NCBI RefSeq assembly: GCF_022180365.1 | Contig: NZ_BQKV01000104.1 | Location: 1 to 42,111, forward strand | DNA from: Faecalibacterium gallinarum | GTDB taxonomy: Bacteria; Bacillota; Clostridia; Oscillospirales; Ruminococcaceae | Direction of reading: 5' to 3' | Length of the DNA stretch: 42,111 nt | In this document: one piece after another, positions 30,668 through 38,886 of the stretch | How positions within the stretch are numbered: position 1 is the first letter of the stretch | Layout of the letters: the number at the start of each line of letters is the position of its first letter | Notes under the pieces: generated by a model | Told to the model about the DNA's origin: nothing | The model's input: the letters and a program-made list of their open reading frames with translations, nothing else | Databases searched by the model: none | Translations under genes and position numbers: made by a program

Positions 30668-31525
30668 ATGAGTACATTGCCGATTAATACTGTTATCAAT
30701 GGTGAATGTGTATCTGAAATGAAGAAATTACCTGATTCATGCATTGATTTAATTATTGCAGATCCGCCGTATAACCTTTCTAAAGGCGGAGAATGGAAAT
30801 GGGACAACAGCATTGAACTGCACGGTATGGGTGGCAACTGGAATAAAGTCATGCAAGAATGGGATGATTTTACTTTTGAATCCTACATGATATTCACTAA
30901 AGAATGGCTTACTGAAGCTAAAAGAATACTTAAACCGACTGGTTCCATGTGGATTTTCGGTACATACCATAATATCGGTGTTATCAATGTCATTTGCCAG
31001 ATGATTGGAATTGAGATCATCAACGAAGTAGTGTGGTACAAAAGAAACGCTTTCCCTAATTTAGCTGGAAGAAGATTGACTGCGAGCCACGAAACAATTT
31101 TGTGGTGCAACAAAGGCGGGAAGAAAAGAGAATACTATTTTGATTATGAATATTCAAAAAATGGTGATTTCTCTTATGATGCTTTAAAAACACCTGGGAA
31201 ACAGATGCGTACTGTATGGGATATATCAAATAACAAGGATAAAAGCGAACTTGCATATGGTAAGCATCCTACTCAAAAGCCAATCAGAATCCTCAAACGA
31301 ATGATTAAACTGGCTTCAAGGGAAGGCGATATTATGCTCACTCCTTTTTCAGGTTCCGGAAGCGAATGTGTTGCTGCAAAAATGACAGGAAGAAAATATA
31401 TTGGCATTGAACTTGATAATTCTTACTGTGAAATCGCAAGCAATCGTTTGAACCATGTTGAAGAAAATGAAGATCAGCTGGGTCAACTCAGCTTAAATTT
31501 GTTCGAAAGCGAGGCAATCGAATGA
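30668..31525 (+). CDS. DNA methyltransferase, beta class (N6-adenine or N4-cytosine)
   Basis: 285 residues. Motif IV DPPYNLS (residues 32-38) precedes motif I TPFSGSGSECVAA near the C-terminus, the beta-class order seen in HinfI- and DpnA-like enzymes; DPPY favours adenine N6. KHPTQKP is the typical segment just before motif I. It protects host DNA against the nuclease encoded convergently downstream. The ATG at 30668 has GGAGG eight bases upstream. First gene of a three-gene operon; AT-rich, so probably acquired. Recognition sequence cannot be told. Confidence 0.9.
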   Translation: MSTLPINTVINGECVSEMKKLPDSCIDLIIADPPYNLSKGGEWKWDNSIELHGMGGNWNKVMQEWDDFTFESYMIFTKEWLTEAKRILKPTGSMWIFGTYHNIGVINVICQMIGIEIINEVVWYKRNAFPNLAGRRLTASHETILWCNKGGKKREYYFDYEYSKNGDFSYDALKTPGKQMRTVWDISNNKDKSELAYGKHPTQKPIRILKRMIKLASREGDIMLTPFSGSGSECVAAKMTGRKYIGIELDNSYCEIASNRLNHVEENEDQLGQLSLNLFESEAIE

Positions 31526-31752
31526 AGAATTTGGTACTTAACGAGAAAGAGCTTCGCAAAAGGATGATTGATTTGGATATTAAAACTATCAATGAACTGG
31601 CGACAAAAGCTGGTGTATCTAAACCAACAATATATGAATACATAAATGGTAAATCTCCACTCTCATCAGCATTTGTTCGTTTATGCGAATATCTAAATGT
31701 GGCCCCATATGAAATCCTAATAGAGATTGATACAACATCCACGGAGGACTAA
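31522..31752 (+). CDS. Cro/CI-type HTH regulator of the restriction-modification system
   Basis: 76 residues with a five-helix XRE fold: LRKRMIDLDIKTINELATKA, then GVSKPTIYEYINGKSPLSSA. The start overlaps the previous stop (ATGA) and the stop is one base before the next ATG. Its position matches controller (C) proteins of type II systems, which delay nuclease expression until methylation is done. No clear C-box was found by eye. Confidence 0.82.
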   Translation: MKNLVLNEKELRKRMIDLDIKTINELATKAGVSKPTIYEYINGKSPLSSAFVRLCEYLNVAPYEILIEIDTTSTED

Positions 31753-31753
31753 A

Positions 31754-32557
31754 ATGTTTAAGCCAGTTATTAAGTGGAGCGGAAGCAAACGTAGCCAATC
31801 CGCAAAAATAAAAGAATTTTTCCCCAGCAGTTTCAATAGGTATTATGAACCGTTCATTGGTGGCGGGTCAATGCTGTATGCAATAAATCCAACTAATGCT
31901 GTATGCGGAGACATTTGTGTACCGCTAATTGATTTATGGAATGAAATCAAAAATAACCCGGCTCAATTAGCTGAAGCATACAGGCTGCGTTGGACAAGGC
32001 TGCAAACCGAAGGTTATCAGGCATATTACGAAATTAGAGATGATTTCAATAAAAGCCGTTCTCCTGAAGATTTGTTATTCTTGTCCAGAACCTGTGTTAA
32101 TGGCTTAATTCGCTTCAATGTAAACGGGGATTTCAATAATTCTCTGCATCATACTCGTCCAGGCATATCCCCTGACAGTTTGGAAAAAATTATTATGGAT
32201 TGGTCAAAACATATCCAAGGTGCGGAGTTCATTGCCGCAGACTACACGATTACAACTGAAACAGCCAAAGTGGGCGATCTAATATATTTAGACCCTCCGT
32301 ACTTTCATACGAAGGGCCGTTATTATGGAACTATTGATTTTGATGCTTTTCTGGGTTATCTTGAACATTTAAATAGCAAAGGAATTAAATATATGCTTTC
32401 GTTTGACGGTATCAGAGGAGAGGATAACTTTACTGTTGAACTACCAAAAGAATTGTATACGCGCCATGAGTTTATCCCTTCAGGCAATTCCAGTTTTAAA
32501 AAGGTCATGGATAAAGCAAGTATCCAAGTTTTAGAATCTCTGTATTTGAACTGGTAA
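31754..32557 (+). CDS. DNA adenine methyltransferase, Dam-like alpha class
   Basis: 267 residues of the D12 class: motif I FKPVIKWSGSKRSQSAKIKE, then YYEPFIGGGSM, and motif IV IYLDPPYFHTKGRYYG further on. Order and length fit Dam/DpnM-type N6-adenine methyltransferases. The ATG at 31754 has GGAGGA upstream and directly follows the HTH gene. Two methyltransferases of different classes suggest an asymmetric target with one enzyme per strand, or a DpnII-like arrangement with a second single-strand-active enzyme. Confidence 0.9.
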   Translation: MFKPVIKWSGSKRSQSAKIKEFFPSSFNRYYEPFIGGGSMLYAINPTNAVCGDICVPLIDLWNEIKNNPAQLAEAYRLRWTRLQTEGYQAYYEIRDDFNKSRSPEDLLFLSRTCVNGLIRFNVNGDFNNSLHHTRPGISPDSLEKIIMDWSKHIQGAEFIAADYTITTETAKVGDLIYLDPPYFHTKGRYYGTIDFDAFLGYLEHLNSKGIKYMLSFDGIRGEDNFTVELPKELYTRHEFIPSGNSSFKKVMDKASIQVLESLYLNW

Positions 32558-32558
32558 T

Positions 32559-34601
32559 TTAGAAAAGGGTTATATCATCGAATCCAATTTCATCTATCTT
32601 ATCGCAGATAAACTCTTTCAGGATTTTAGCAGCACGAGTAGTTGTAACAATTTCAATCTCCCAGCCATGCTCAACCGGCTCCATAATGAACAGCATATCG
32701 CAGTTACTGCGTTCAAAGACAGTACGATTTGCTTGCGCATAACCCCTAAGATAAGCTGCTGCAGAAATCACTTCAAATGCGCTAAAATCAACCAGATGTT
32801 TTGATTGTGTCCATGTTCCAATGCGAGGATGGACTAATCGTTCCACATTAGGAACATAATTCATAAGATTTTGGATGTAGTTTACAAGTTCTTCTCCAAC
32901 ATTTGCTTCTAAATCAACGGAACGCTCCTTTGATTCAATAGACAACAGAACAGGTCGCTTAAATACTCCAAATATTTCTAAGACATGGTCAGGACGTTTT
33001 CCGTCTACTTCTTCGCTTACACGAGGCAAAGACAACCAACGCACCTCATAATCATCATAAAGAACAGACAGTCCGCTCCAATCGCCACCAGGAGGATTAC
33101 ACATACCCTCAAAACAAACTTCGTGGAGCAGATGTGAAAACAAGAAATGAATTCCTGTGTCTACATCATCCTCATGAAAAGACTGTGGGATGCTGGAAAA
33201 TTCGTCTTGTGTTAATCTCTTTTCATCAGGAAGTTGCTCTACATAGTATTCCTTTAATGTAGAAGTATCCAAAAGAACTTCTGCATCATAAGAATGACCA
33301 GCAATTATAGGAACATCAAGCGCAACAAAATCGCTCAAAGCAAGGATAGCTCGCCAAAAACCATTGGAGGCTGCAAGGTGTTCTGGCTTTGTGATCAGTG
33401 CATTAAAATTGCGTTCAATAACTGGACCATAAATGTAAGTCATCACTTCAATATCGGTTGAGGCGAGCATAGCCGCTAACGGCAGAATCCCTCTATCAGG
33501 CCGGTTATCGTCACCTTTTGGCTTGAAGCCTTTAATCATGCATAGAATCAAATCCGAATGATCGGAAGCAATTTTATTAAGAACAGTGGCATCATAAGTA
33601 GGATACAATTTGTGTATTCCGTTTGCCAAGTTCCTTCTGTTTTCGGCTGGAATAATACCAAAGGGAAGCTCTTTTGATGCCATTCCAACACTAAGTTTCT
33701 CTGCTAAATCGAGAAAATCGACAGAGTTTCCATGATGTCCTTTTGCAGAGATTTTTTTGCGGAAGCTAAATCCAGAATTCTTTAATGAATATTCAATGAT
33801 ACCTTGTCGATTTGCATATAACTTTCTCCATTGAGATGGGGTAAAGTTTGTTTTCGGTTGCAAACTGCTGGCAAGGAACAATACAATATTTAGATTTTTC
33901 TGAAGAATAATAGATTCTTCCTTGCTTGTGTCAAACCCACACATTCGTTTGACAATATATCGAGAAAGTTCTGCTTCTGCAAAGTTGTTCTCATCAAAAT
34001 CTCGCAGTTTAGGTTCAATATATTTATCAAACTCTGAAGATCGAATATAGACCTGTGCAACAAAATTTTCCGTATCCTCCGAGAAATTTATGTAACTATA
34101 TGGAACCGCAGGATTAGGAAAACGAAGGGATTTACGTTTACGAGTTTTAGGATTCAATTCGTAGTTGACAAAATCAACAACATAAATATATGGACATCCA
34201 GTACGACCAGTAGAAAATGCGCGGCCGCTTCGCTGCCACGCCTGATTACCAGCCTGCAGTGCACTACAGAACTCGATTGCATAAAGAATAGTCTCCAAGC
34301 CATCTTCAACATAGGTGACAATTGCATCTGGTGTTTCATCAAGGAAACTACCGTTATTCTTAAGAATGGTAAAAATATTGGCTTCCCATCTTCTGCGACC
34401 AGCTTTGTTAAAGCCGGGAAGCAATTCTAACTGCCACTCAAAATTGCGTCCCAGATAATTAAAATATATATTATAAACTATTGTAGACGGAGACATCAGC
34501 GATATTTCTACGGATGTCGGAGCCGTTTCTTCTAATATGAGCTTGGCGATACGCTCACATTCTACAATGTTATCGCCATGTATTCTAAATGTTCTTAGCA
34601 T
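32559..34601 (-). CDS. Large restriction endonuclease-like protein
   Basis: 680 residues, convergent with the methyltransferases and one base from them. Two PD-(D/E)xK-like patterns are visible: RPDHVLEIFGVFKRPVLLSI followed by ESKE (Asp538, Glu556, Lys558), and near the N-terminus TPDAIV followed by AIEFCSALQAGNQAWQ (Asp92, Glu110). The first is the better nuclease candidate. The size is well above simple type II enzymes. GGGGGAG lies upstream of the ATG. Role as the nuclease partner is inferred from location and the catalytic pattern; specificity unknown. Confidence 0.7.
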   Translation of the reverse strand: MLRTFRIHGDNIVECERIAKLILEETAPTSVEISLMSPSTIVYNIYFNYLGRNFEWQLELLPGFNKAGRRRWEANIFTILKNNGSFLDETPDAIVTYVEDGLETILYAIEFCSALQAGNQAWQRSGRAFSTGRTGCPYIYVVDFVNYELNPKTRKRKSLRFPNPAVPYSYINFSEDTENFVAQVYIRSSEFDKYIEPKLRDFDENNFAEAELSRYIVKRMCGFDTSKEESIILQKNLNIVLFLASSLQPKTNFTPSQWRKLYANRQGIIEYSLKNSGFSFRKKISAKGHHGNSVDFLDLAEKLSVGMASKELPFGIIPAENRRNLANGIHKLYPTYDATVLNKIASDHSDLILCMIKGFKPKGDDNRPDRGILPLAAMLASTDIEVMTYIYGPVIERNFNALITKPEHLAASNGFWRAILALSDFVALDVPIIAGHSYDAEVLLDTSTLKEYYVEQLPDEKRLTQDEFSSIPQSFHEDDVDTGIHFLFSHLLHEVCFEGMCNPPGGDWSGLSVLYDDYEVRWLSLPRVSEEVDGKRPDHVLEIFGVFKRPVLLSIESKERSVDLEANVGEELVNYIQNLMNYVPNVERLVHPRIGTWTQSKHLVDFSAFEVISAAAYLRGYAQANRTVFERSNCDMLFIMEPVEHGWEIEIVTTTRAAKILKEFICDKIDEIGFDDITLF

Positions 34602-35101
34602 AATCTATCTCCCCCTAACTACCGTTGCATATAGATGCTTTGGATAATTGTAGCATATTTCGACAAAAAATACGAGACAATATCTTTATAAAATTGGCTT
34701 TTCTCACCTGTCTATAACTTCTGCTACACACCTGTTCGATCCTTCTTGCTGGGTTACCCCGTAAAGGCCGTACTATTGCTCATCAAGTCATATGGAGCAC
34801 AAAGAGCCTTCCAGCAGTTTGATTCCCTTAAAATCCGAACACATATTTGCTTTTTCAAATGAAAAGAAAGTGCTGATTCCATCCACAATTCATGAGTAAA
34901 GCAGCACTTTCTTTTTATTAATTGGAAGCAAACTTGGTTCTGTCTTGGTTCTGTCTACTTCGGAATCGTCGCTTGGGGCGCGATTGCTGCGGGCGTTGGG
35001 CTTCGTGTAGGTAGTAATCCTTGTCGACTGCAGTTTGGGGCGATACAGCGGCCCACAGGGCGAAACTGGCGGCAATCGCTACGGCAATGGGCAATTCGTT
35101 T
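34602..35101. other. Intergenic region upstream of the endonuclease gene
   Basis: 500 bases with no convincing gene. It contains the AT-rich promoter area of the endonuclease (minus strand, near 34640-34680), a perfect 14-bp inverted repeat AAAAGAAAGTGCTG/CAGCACTTTCTTTT (34862-34915) followed by TTATT that can act as a terminator for either strand, and a tandem CTTGGTTCTGT repeat (34931-34951). From about 34,960 the sequence returns to GC-rich. Confidence 0.5.
34862..34917. terminator. Perfect inverted repeat, possible bidirectional terminator
   Basis: 14-bp arms separated by 26 bases; poly-T runs on both outer sides. No gene ends immediately beside it, so it may be a module boundary relic. 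Confidence 0.5.
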
Positions 35102-35419
35102 TTATTCCGGTTCCTCCTCAGATACGCAACGAGCGCCCACTCTCCTGGTTCGCCAGGAGAATGAGCGCTCGCTTTCGTCGTTGTGCAGTTCTATTGAGAG
35201 CCTACACGCCAGTTCAAACCCGGCGATAAAACTGTCCAGGGAGGTCAGCTCTATGATCGAGTCCTGGGCGTCAATGATCCGCAGCACCAGCTTGCGCTCT
35301 GGCTTTTCCAGAGCCGCAATCAATGCCTTGTGGCACTCCTCCACTTCGTTCTCCTGCTCGGAAAGTTCCGGTGGGGTATAGAAGCAGTCATACAGCCCCT
35401 TGAGCAGTTCGTTTTCCAT
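35102..35419 (-). CDS. Small conserved helical protein (DUF6809-like)
   Basis: 105 residues, MENELLKGLYDCFYTPPELS at the start and KPERKLVLRIIDAQDSIIEL in the core. It resembles small proteins of Clostridial mobile elements often found next to integrases (DUF6809 by my recollection). The ATG at 35419 has AGGAGA eight bases upstream. The last 20 residues come from a GC-rich hairpin (35110-35170) that looks more like a terminator than coding sequence, so the original C-terminus may have been lost. Function unknown. Confidence 0.6.
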   Translation of the reverse strand: MENELLKGLYDCFYTPPELSEQENEVEECHKALIAALEKPERKLVLRIIDAQDSIIELTSLDSFIAGFELACRLSIELHNDESERSFSWRTRRVGARCVSEEEPE

Positions 35420-35434
35420 CGTCATCATCTCCTT

Positions 35435-35455
35435 GCGACACAAACATATACCACA
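35435..35455 (-). repeat. Integrase leader motif, copy B
   Basis: gcgacacaaacatataccac plus one base matches copy A (25805-25825) at 19 of 21 positions. It sits between int2 and the small DUF6809-like gene. Confidence 0.6.
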
Positions 35456-35473
35456 CCTTCCGCAGAATATCCA

Positions 35474-36442
35474 TCAGAATTTCAGAAGGTTATTCAGAAT
35501 GTCTGCCGCCTGCCGCAGCTCCTCCCGAGACGCTTCGGCGGGTCGATTCTCGTTCTTGGCAGTCGGGCGGTCCAGGTAAGGGGCATAGTTCTGCCGGGTC
35601 ATTGCGGTCCTGAAGTGGCCCAGCATCTGAGAAACCGATTTCGTGTCCATCCCATTTTTCAGCGAGAGGACAGCGCAGGTGTGCCGGAGATCCGCGAACC
35701 GGATGTGATCCAGCCCAGCCTCTTGGATGATCTCATTGTGCAGTCGACGCACCATCTGGGGTGAGTAGGGCCGCTGGGTGGCCGGGTGCATGAACATGAG
35801 CGGACTTTCTGGGTGTTTGGCGTGTTCCAGGCGCAGGAGTTCTACCGCCTCCGGGGGCAGGCTGACGGTCCTGGTGCCGCCCTCGTACTCTACCAGTTCC
35901 CGCCGTTCCACCGAGCGTTTCTCGGTGATGGTCAGCGTCCGCTCTTTTACATCCAGGTCGCTCCACTTCAGGGCGATCAGCTCTCCCTGCCGAAGTCCCG
36001 CCGTCAGCGCCAGCAGGAACATGGGGAGGTGGCCCAACCGCTCCGCCGCGTCCAGATAGTCCTCTACTTCTGCCGGCGTCAGCACATTGGCGCTGACCTT
36101 CTTGGGCTTGGAGTAGTGAAATGCTCGAGCGGGGTTTTCCGCTATCAGTCCGTCCCGGATGGCCTGGTTCAGGCATTGCTGGAGCAGGCGGTGGATGTGC
36201 CGCATGGTATGCTCCCCCAGCCCTGGATATTCGGGGCTTTCCGGGCGGTGACCGCCAAAGCGCCGTCGCTCCTCCAGAAAGTCTCCCACCTGCTCCACCG
36301 TCAATTCAGAGAGCGGTATGTCCCCTAATCCGGGGAGGATGTGGTTTTTGAAGAGATAACCGTGGGCCGCATAGGTGGTGGGCCTGCTCTGTTTCTTGCC
36401 ATAGACCTCCTGCCAGCGGAGGATATAGTCTTTCAGCATCAT
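35474..36442 (-). CDS. Tyrosine recombinase (Int2) with altered His-x-x-Arg motif
   Basis: 322 residues; no arm-binding domain, starting MMLKDYILRWQEVYGKKQSR in the core-binding domain. Catalytic parts: LTAGLRQGELIALKW (first Arg), FADLRHTCAVL, where the usual His of HxxR is Ala but the Arg remains, and MLGHFRTAMTRQNYAPY (His and Tyr). It may be weak or inactive. The ATG at 36442 overlaps the TGA that ends the int3 frame, and GGAGG is seven bases upstream, so the two recombinase genes once formed a coupled pair. Confidence 0.8.
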   Translation of the reverse strand: MMLKDYILRWQEVYGKKQSRPTTYAAHGYLFKNHILPGLGDIPLSELTVEQVGDFLEERRRFGGHRPESPEYPGLGEHTMRHIHRLLQQCLNQAIRDGLIAENPARAFHYSKPKKVSANVLTPAEVEDYLDAAERLGHLPMFLLALTAGLRQGELIALKWSDLDVKERTLTITEKRSVERRELVEYEGGTRTVSLPPEAVELLRLEHAKHPESPLMFMHPATQRPYSPQMVRRLHNEIIQEAGLDHIRFADLRHTCAVLSLKNGMDTKSVSQMLGHFRTAMTRQNYAPYLDRPTAKNENRPAEASREELRQAADILNNLLKF

Positions 36443-37149
36443 ATCCTCACCTCCCTGCACTGGCGCTGCAGATTCCGGAAGGCCACCTACGGCAGGCCCG
36501 CCTGTTTCAGAATCCGCTCGTGGAGGTAGTAGAACTCGTGGAGCTGATACGGCGCTCCGGTCTTGGGGTTGAGGAACACATAGCGGCCGGTTTCCGGTAC
36601 CCGCTCCAGCAGATGTTCCGCCTTGCTGTTGAGGGTCAGCAGGCGCTGTCCCTTGAGGATGTACCGGCAACGGATATGAAAATCGGCCCACGACAAGGTG
36701 ATGAGTTCACATTGCCGCAGGCCGCTGGAGAGTCCTGTGTAGATGAGAGGGAGTGTGCCCAGCTGTTCCGCCGCGTTCAGATACCGCTGGAGCTGCCCCA
36801 GACGCAGGGGAGTTGTTTGATAGACTTCTGCCTACGGTTCCCGGCAGAGCCGCACCGGATTGTAGGGAATGCGCTGGTCGCGGGCCGCCTCGTCCATGCA
36901 GCGCCGCAGGAGCAGATGGACGCACCAGACGCTTCTGGCGCTGAGTCCCTGGCTCCGTAGGCTGTCATAGAAGCTGGTGACGGTGTCTCCGGTCAGCTCC
37001 GCCAGCGGGATGTCCCCGATTCCGGGGAGAATGTGGCGGTAGATCAGGTTGCGGTATCCGCCCACAGTGCTGCCGCTCCATCTGCTTCGGTTCTCGCAGA
37101 ACCAGCGGTCGCACCACTGGCCTACCGTGAGGTTCGTTTCTTTCTGCAT
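36439..37149 (-). pseudogene. Tyrosine recombinase (Int3) with two in-frame amber codons
   Basis: From the ATG at 37149 (MQKETNLTVGQWCDRWFCEN; GGGAGG upstream) the frame runs through a core-binding domain to TAG (36834-36832), on through SSGLRQCELITLSWADF to a second TAG (36489-36487), and then VAFRNLQRQCREV to a TGA that overlaps the int2 start. The frame is otherwise unbroken for 237 codons. The catalytic His-x-x-Arg position reads FRNLQ, so the Arg is lost, and no Tyr box follows. This is a decayed recombinase, or a non-catalytic partner if the ambers are read through. Confidence 0.72.
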
Positions 37150-37176
37150 ATTGTCGCCTCCCTTCGGCAACCGAAC

Positions 37177-37206
37177 AATACCACAGAAAGAGAGAAATAG
37201 CCACTA
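37177..37206 (-). repeat. Integrase leader motif, copy C
   Basis: AATACCACAGAA-N5-GAAATAGCCACTA, identical in both blocks and spacing to 25817-25846. It lies 28 bases upstream of the int3 start. Confidence 0.7.
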
Positions 37207-37686
37207 CTTTATTGCCCCGTGTATGCCTTTGTTGTCTTTTGCGCGGCGGCATGGTAAAATGAAATACCTTTCCACGCTGCTTGTAAAAAAGTACCTTATT
37301 CTTTGTTTATGCGGCGCAATTCCTGCGCCCCTCCACTGAGGTGATCCAGCCTGCCGTTGCCCCTCAAACCGGGCGGAACATCTTTTAATACACAGAAACC
37401 CCTCCCATACAAATCCCAAAAGACGAAAGGTTTTCTTGAAACAAACAGGGCAAAAGAGTTCTAAAGAGGAATTGCCGAAGCAGAGGAAAGGGGCAAAGAG
37501 GACGGAAAAGTGCTGGCTGAAGGTTGCGCCACACATTTGGGAGCGTGAGGCCCGGGTTCGAGCCAAAGTCCTCAGAAACCCCGGAAAGCCTTGGGACACT
37601 TGGGCTGACGGTACTTTCCCCTCGCCGGTAACTGGTCAAAAATCGGCGTTGACCACATGTTTGACCACAATTGGAAAATTTCATAT
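37207..37686. other. Right border region of the island
   Basis: 480 bases with no convincing gene. It contains a degenerate tRNA-Pro 3' segment (37536-37564), and just before tRNA-Pro 2 the tandem TTGACCACATGTTTGACCAC (37648-37667), which could be recombinase arm sites or a weak promoter. Otherwise I see nothing specific. Confidence 0.45.
37536..37564 (+). pseudogene. Degenerate tRNA-Pro 3' segment (possible att relic)
   Basis: TTTGGGAGCGTGAGGCCCGG then GTTCGAGCC matches the anticodon loop to T arm of the left tRNA-Pro (21981-22010) apart from two substitutions and one missing base. The acceptor strand does not follow. This could be the right attachment site of an element integrated at tRNA-Pro. 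Confidence 0.5.
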
Positions 37687-37762
37687 CCGGGTGTAGCGCA
37701 GTTGGTAGCGCGCTTGCTTTGGGAGCAAGATGCCGGGAGTTCGAGTCTCCCCACTCGGACCA
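37687..37762 (+). tRNA. tRNA-Pro (anticodon TGG), second copy
   Basis: Acceptor CCGGGTG/CACTCGG, D arm GCGC..GCGC, anticodon stem CTTGC/GCAAG with loop TTTGGGA (TGG), T arm GGGAG-TTCGAGT-CTCCC, A and encoded CCA. It differs from the left copy at many stem positions but has the same anticodon. No strong promoter is visible immediately upstream. Confidence 0.95.
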
Positions 37763-37798
37763 AAATCCGTCAAAATTTTGTGATTTTGGCGGATTTTT
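37762..37798 (+). terminator. Terminator of the second tRNA-Pro
   Basis: AAAATCCGTCAAAAT / ATTTTGGCGGATTTT with a six-base loop and trailing T-run. Confidence 0.8.
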
Positions 37799-37873
37799 CT
37801 TAACTTTTATGATACTATTTGTTCAAGACAATTCCGGAACGGGCAAGGGATTGATATGCGGGAGGACGGGTGC

Positions 37874-38233
37874 ATGATCTTTAAGGGATTTCCCTACTAT
37901 TGGGGTGCGATTGCGACCACGAAATGCATCAATGCGATTGTGTTTGTATTCCTGCCCGGGAAAACCGCAGATAAGGTGAAGCTGGATGCCTGCACCGGAT
38001 GGGTCAGGCACATGGGGCGCTTTTATGAAAACAGGATTTACGCATTTGCCTTGGATGCCCAGTTGACCAAAGGCCAGGTGGAAGTCCTGCTGCTGGATCA
38101 GAACAAGCAGCCGCTCCTGCAACTCAGCAGTCAAAATCCCACCCAGTCGATCCATCTGGATGGACAAACCAGCCGATACTATCTGCAGTGGAAGTTTCAC
38201 AGTGCCTCCGGGAAATGTGAGCTGCACTGGTGA
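37874..38233 (+). CDS. Hypothetical protein
   Basis: 119 residues, MIFKGFPYYWGAIATTKCIN at the start. No membrane helices or signal peptide are clear; the sequence alternates beta-like stretches (YAFALDAQLTKGQVEVLLLD, then SRYYLQWKFHSASGKCELHW at the end), suggesting a small beta-sandwich or barrel. GGGAGG lies eight bases before the ATG at 37874; an ATG at 37856 is an alternative. It stands alone after the tRNA. I do not recognise the family. Confidence 0.6.
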   Translation: MIFKGFPYYWGAIATTKCINAIVFVFLPGKTADKVKLDACTGWVRHMGRFYENRIYAFALDAQLTKGQVEVLLLDQNKQPLLQLSSQNPTQSIHLDGQTSRYYLQWKFHSASGKCELHW

Positions 38234-38296
38234 AAGTACCTGCCTGCAGAGACAGGCGCCGCTGTATTCCATTTTATTTGATTGAGGTAACGAAGT

Positions 38297-38869
38297 ATGG
38301 TGATCGAGACAAAACGGCTGATCCTGCGTCCCTTTCTGGAGGGTGACGCGGCGGATGTCTATGAGTATCTGAAAGAGCCCGCGGTCAACTGCTTTGCCGG
38401 CATGAAGCTGCACTCCCTGGACGAGGCCAGGGAGGAAATGAAAAAGCGCCTGGGCGAGACGGAGTACTACTTCGCCATCACCCTGAAGGAGGGCGGCAAG
38501 GTCATCGGCGAGATCGACGCCTATCCGGAGGCGGGCGAGCCCCACGCGGGCGAGGACGCCCCACGGGACACCTTCAGCCCCTGCTGGATGCTGAACGAGT
38601 CCTATCAGGGCAAGGGGTACGCCTTCGAGGCGGCCCAGGCCTTCTTTGACTATCTCTTCTCCCAGAAGGGCGCAAGGCGCATCTACGCCTACACCGAGGA
38701 CTATAACCGTGCCAGTCAGCACCTGTGCGAAAAACTGGGCATGCGCCGGGAGGGCCTGTTCCTGGAATTCATCACCTTCGTGAACAATCCCGACGGCACG
38801 CCCCGATATGAAAACACGGTGCAGTACGCCATTCTGAAAAAAGAGTGGGACCGGCAGCAATCCCAGTAA
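38297..38869 (+). CDS. GNAT-family N-acetyltransferase (RimJ/RimL type)
   Basis: 190 residues. MVIETKRLILRPFLEGDAAD is the standard RimL-type opening; the acetyl-CoA loop is MLNESYQGKGYAFEAAQAFF (Q/R-x-x-G-x-G/A), and NRASQHLCEKLGMRREG the C-terminal family signature. It likely acetylates an amino group of a protein, antibiotic or small molecule; the substrate is unknown. GAGGTAAC lies before the ATG. It is followed closely by DUF1801 and DUF3795 genes on the same strand. Confidence 0.88.
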   Translation: MVIETKRLILRPFLEGDAADVYEYLKEPAVNCFAGMKLHSLDEAREEMKKRLGETEYYFAITLKEGGKVIGEIDAYPEAGEPHAGEDAPRDTFSPCWMLNESYQGKGYAFEAAQAFFDYLFSQKGARRIYAYTEDYNRASQHLCEKLGMRREGLFLEFITFVNNPDGTPRYENTVQYAILKKEWDRQQSQ

Positions 38870-38886
38870 ACACTTGGAGGTACGAT

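Noticed and set aside
34890-35075. 61-codon minus-strand frame downstream of the RM system
   Set aside because: It starts in an AT-rich hairpin and crosses into GC-rich sequence with no ribosome site or recognisable features.
37823-38860. 345-codon minus-strand frame opposite the acetyltransferase and the hypothetical gene
   Set aside because: It is antisense to a gene with clear GNAT motifs and has shadow-type composition.
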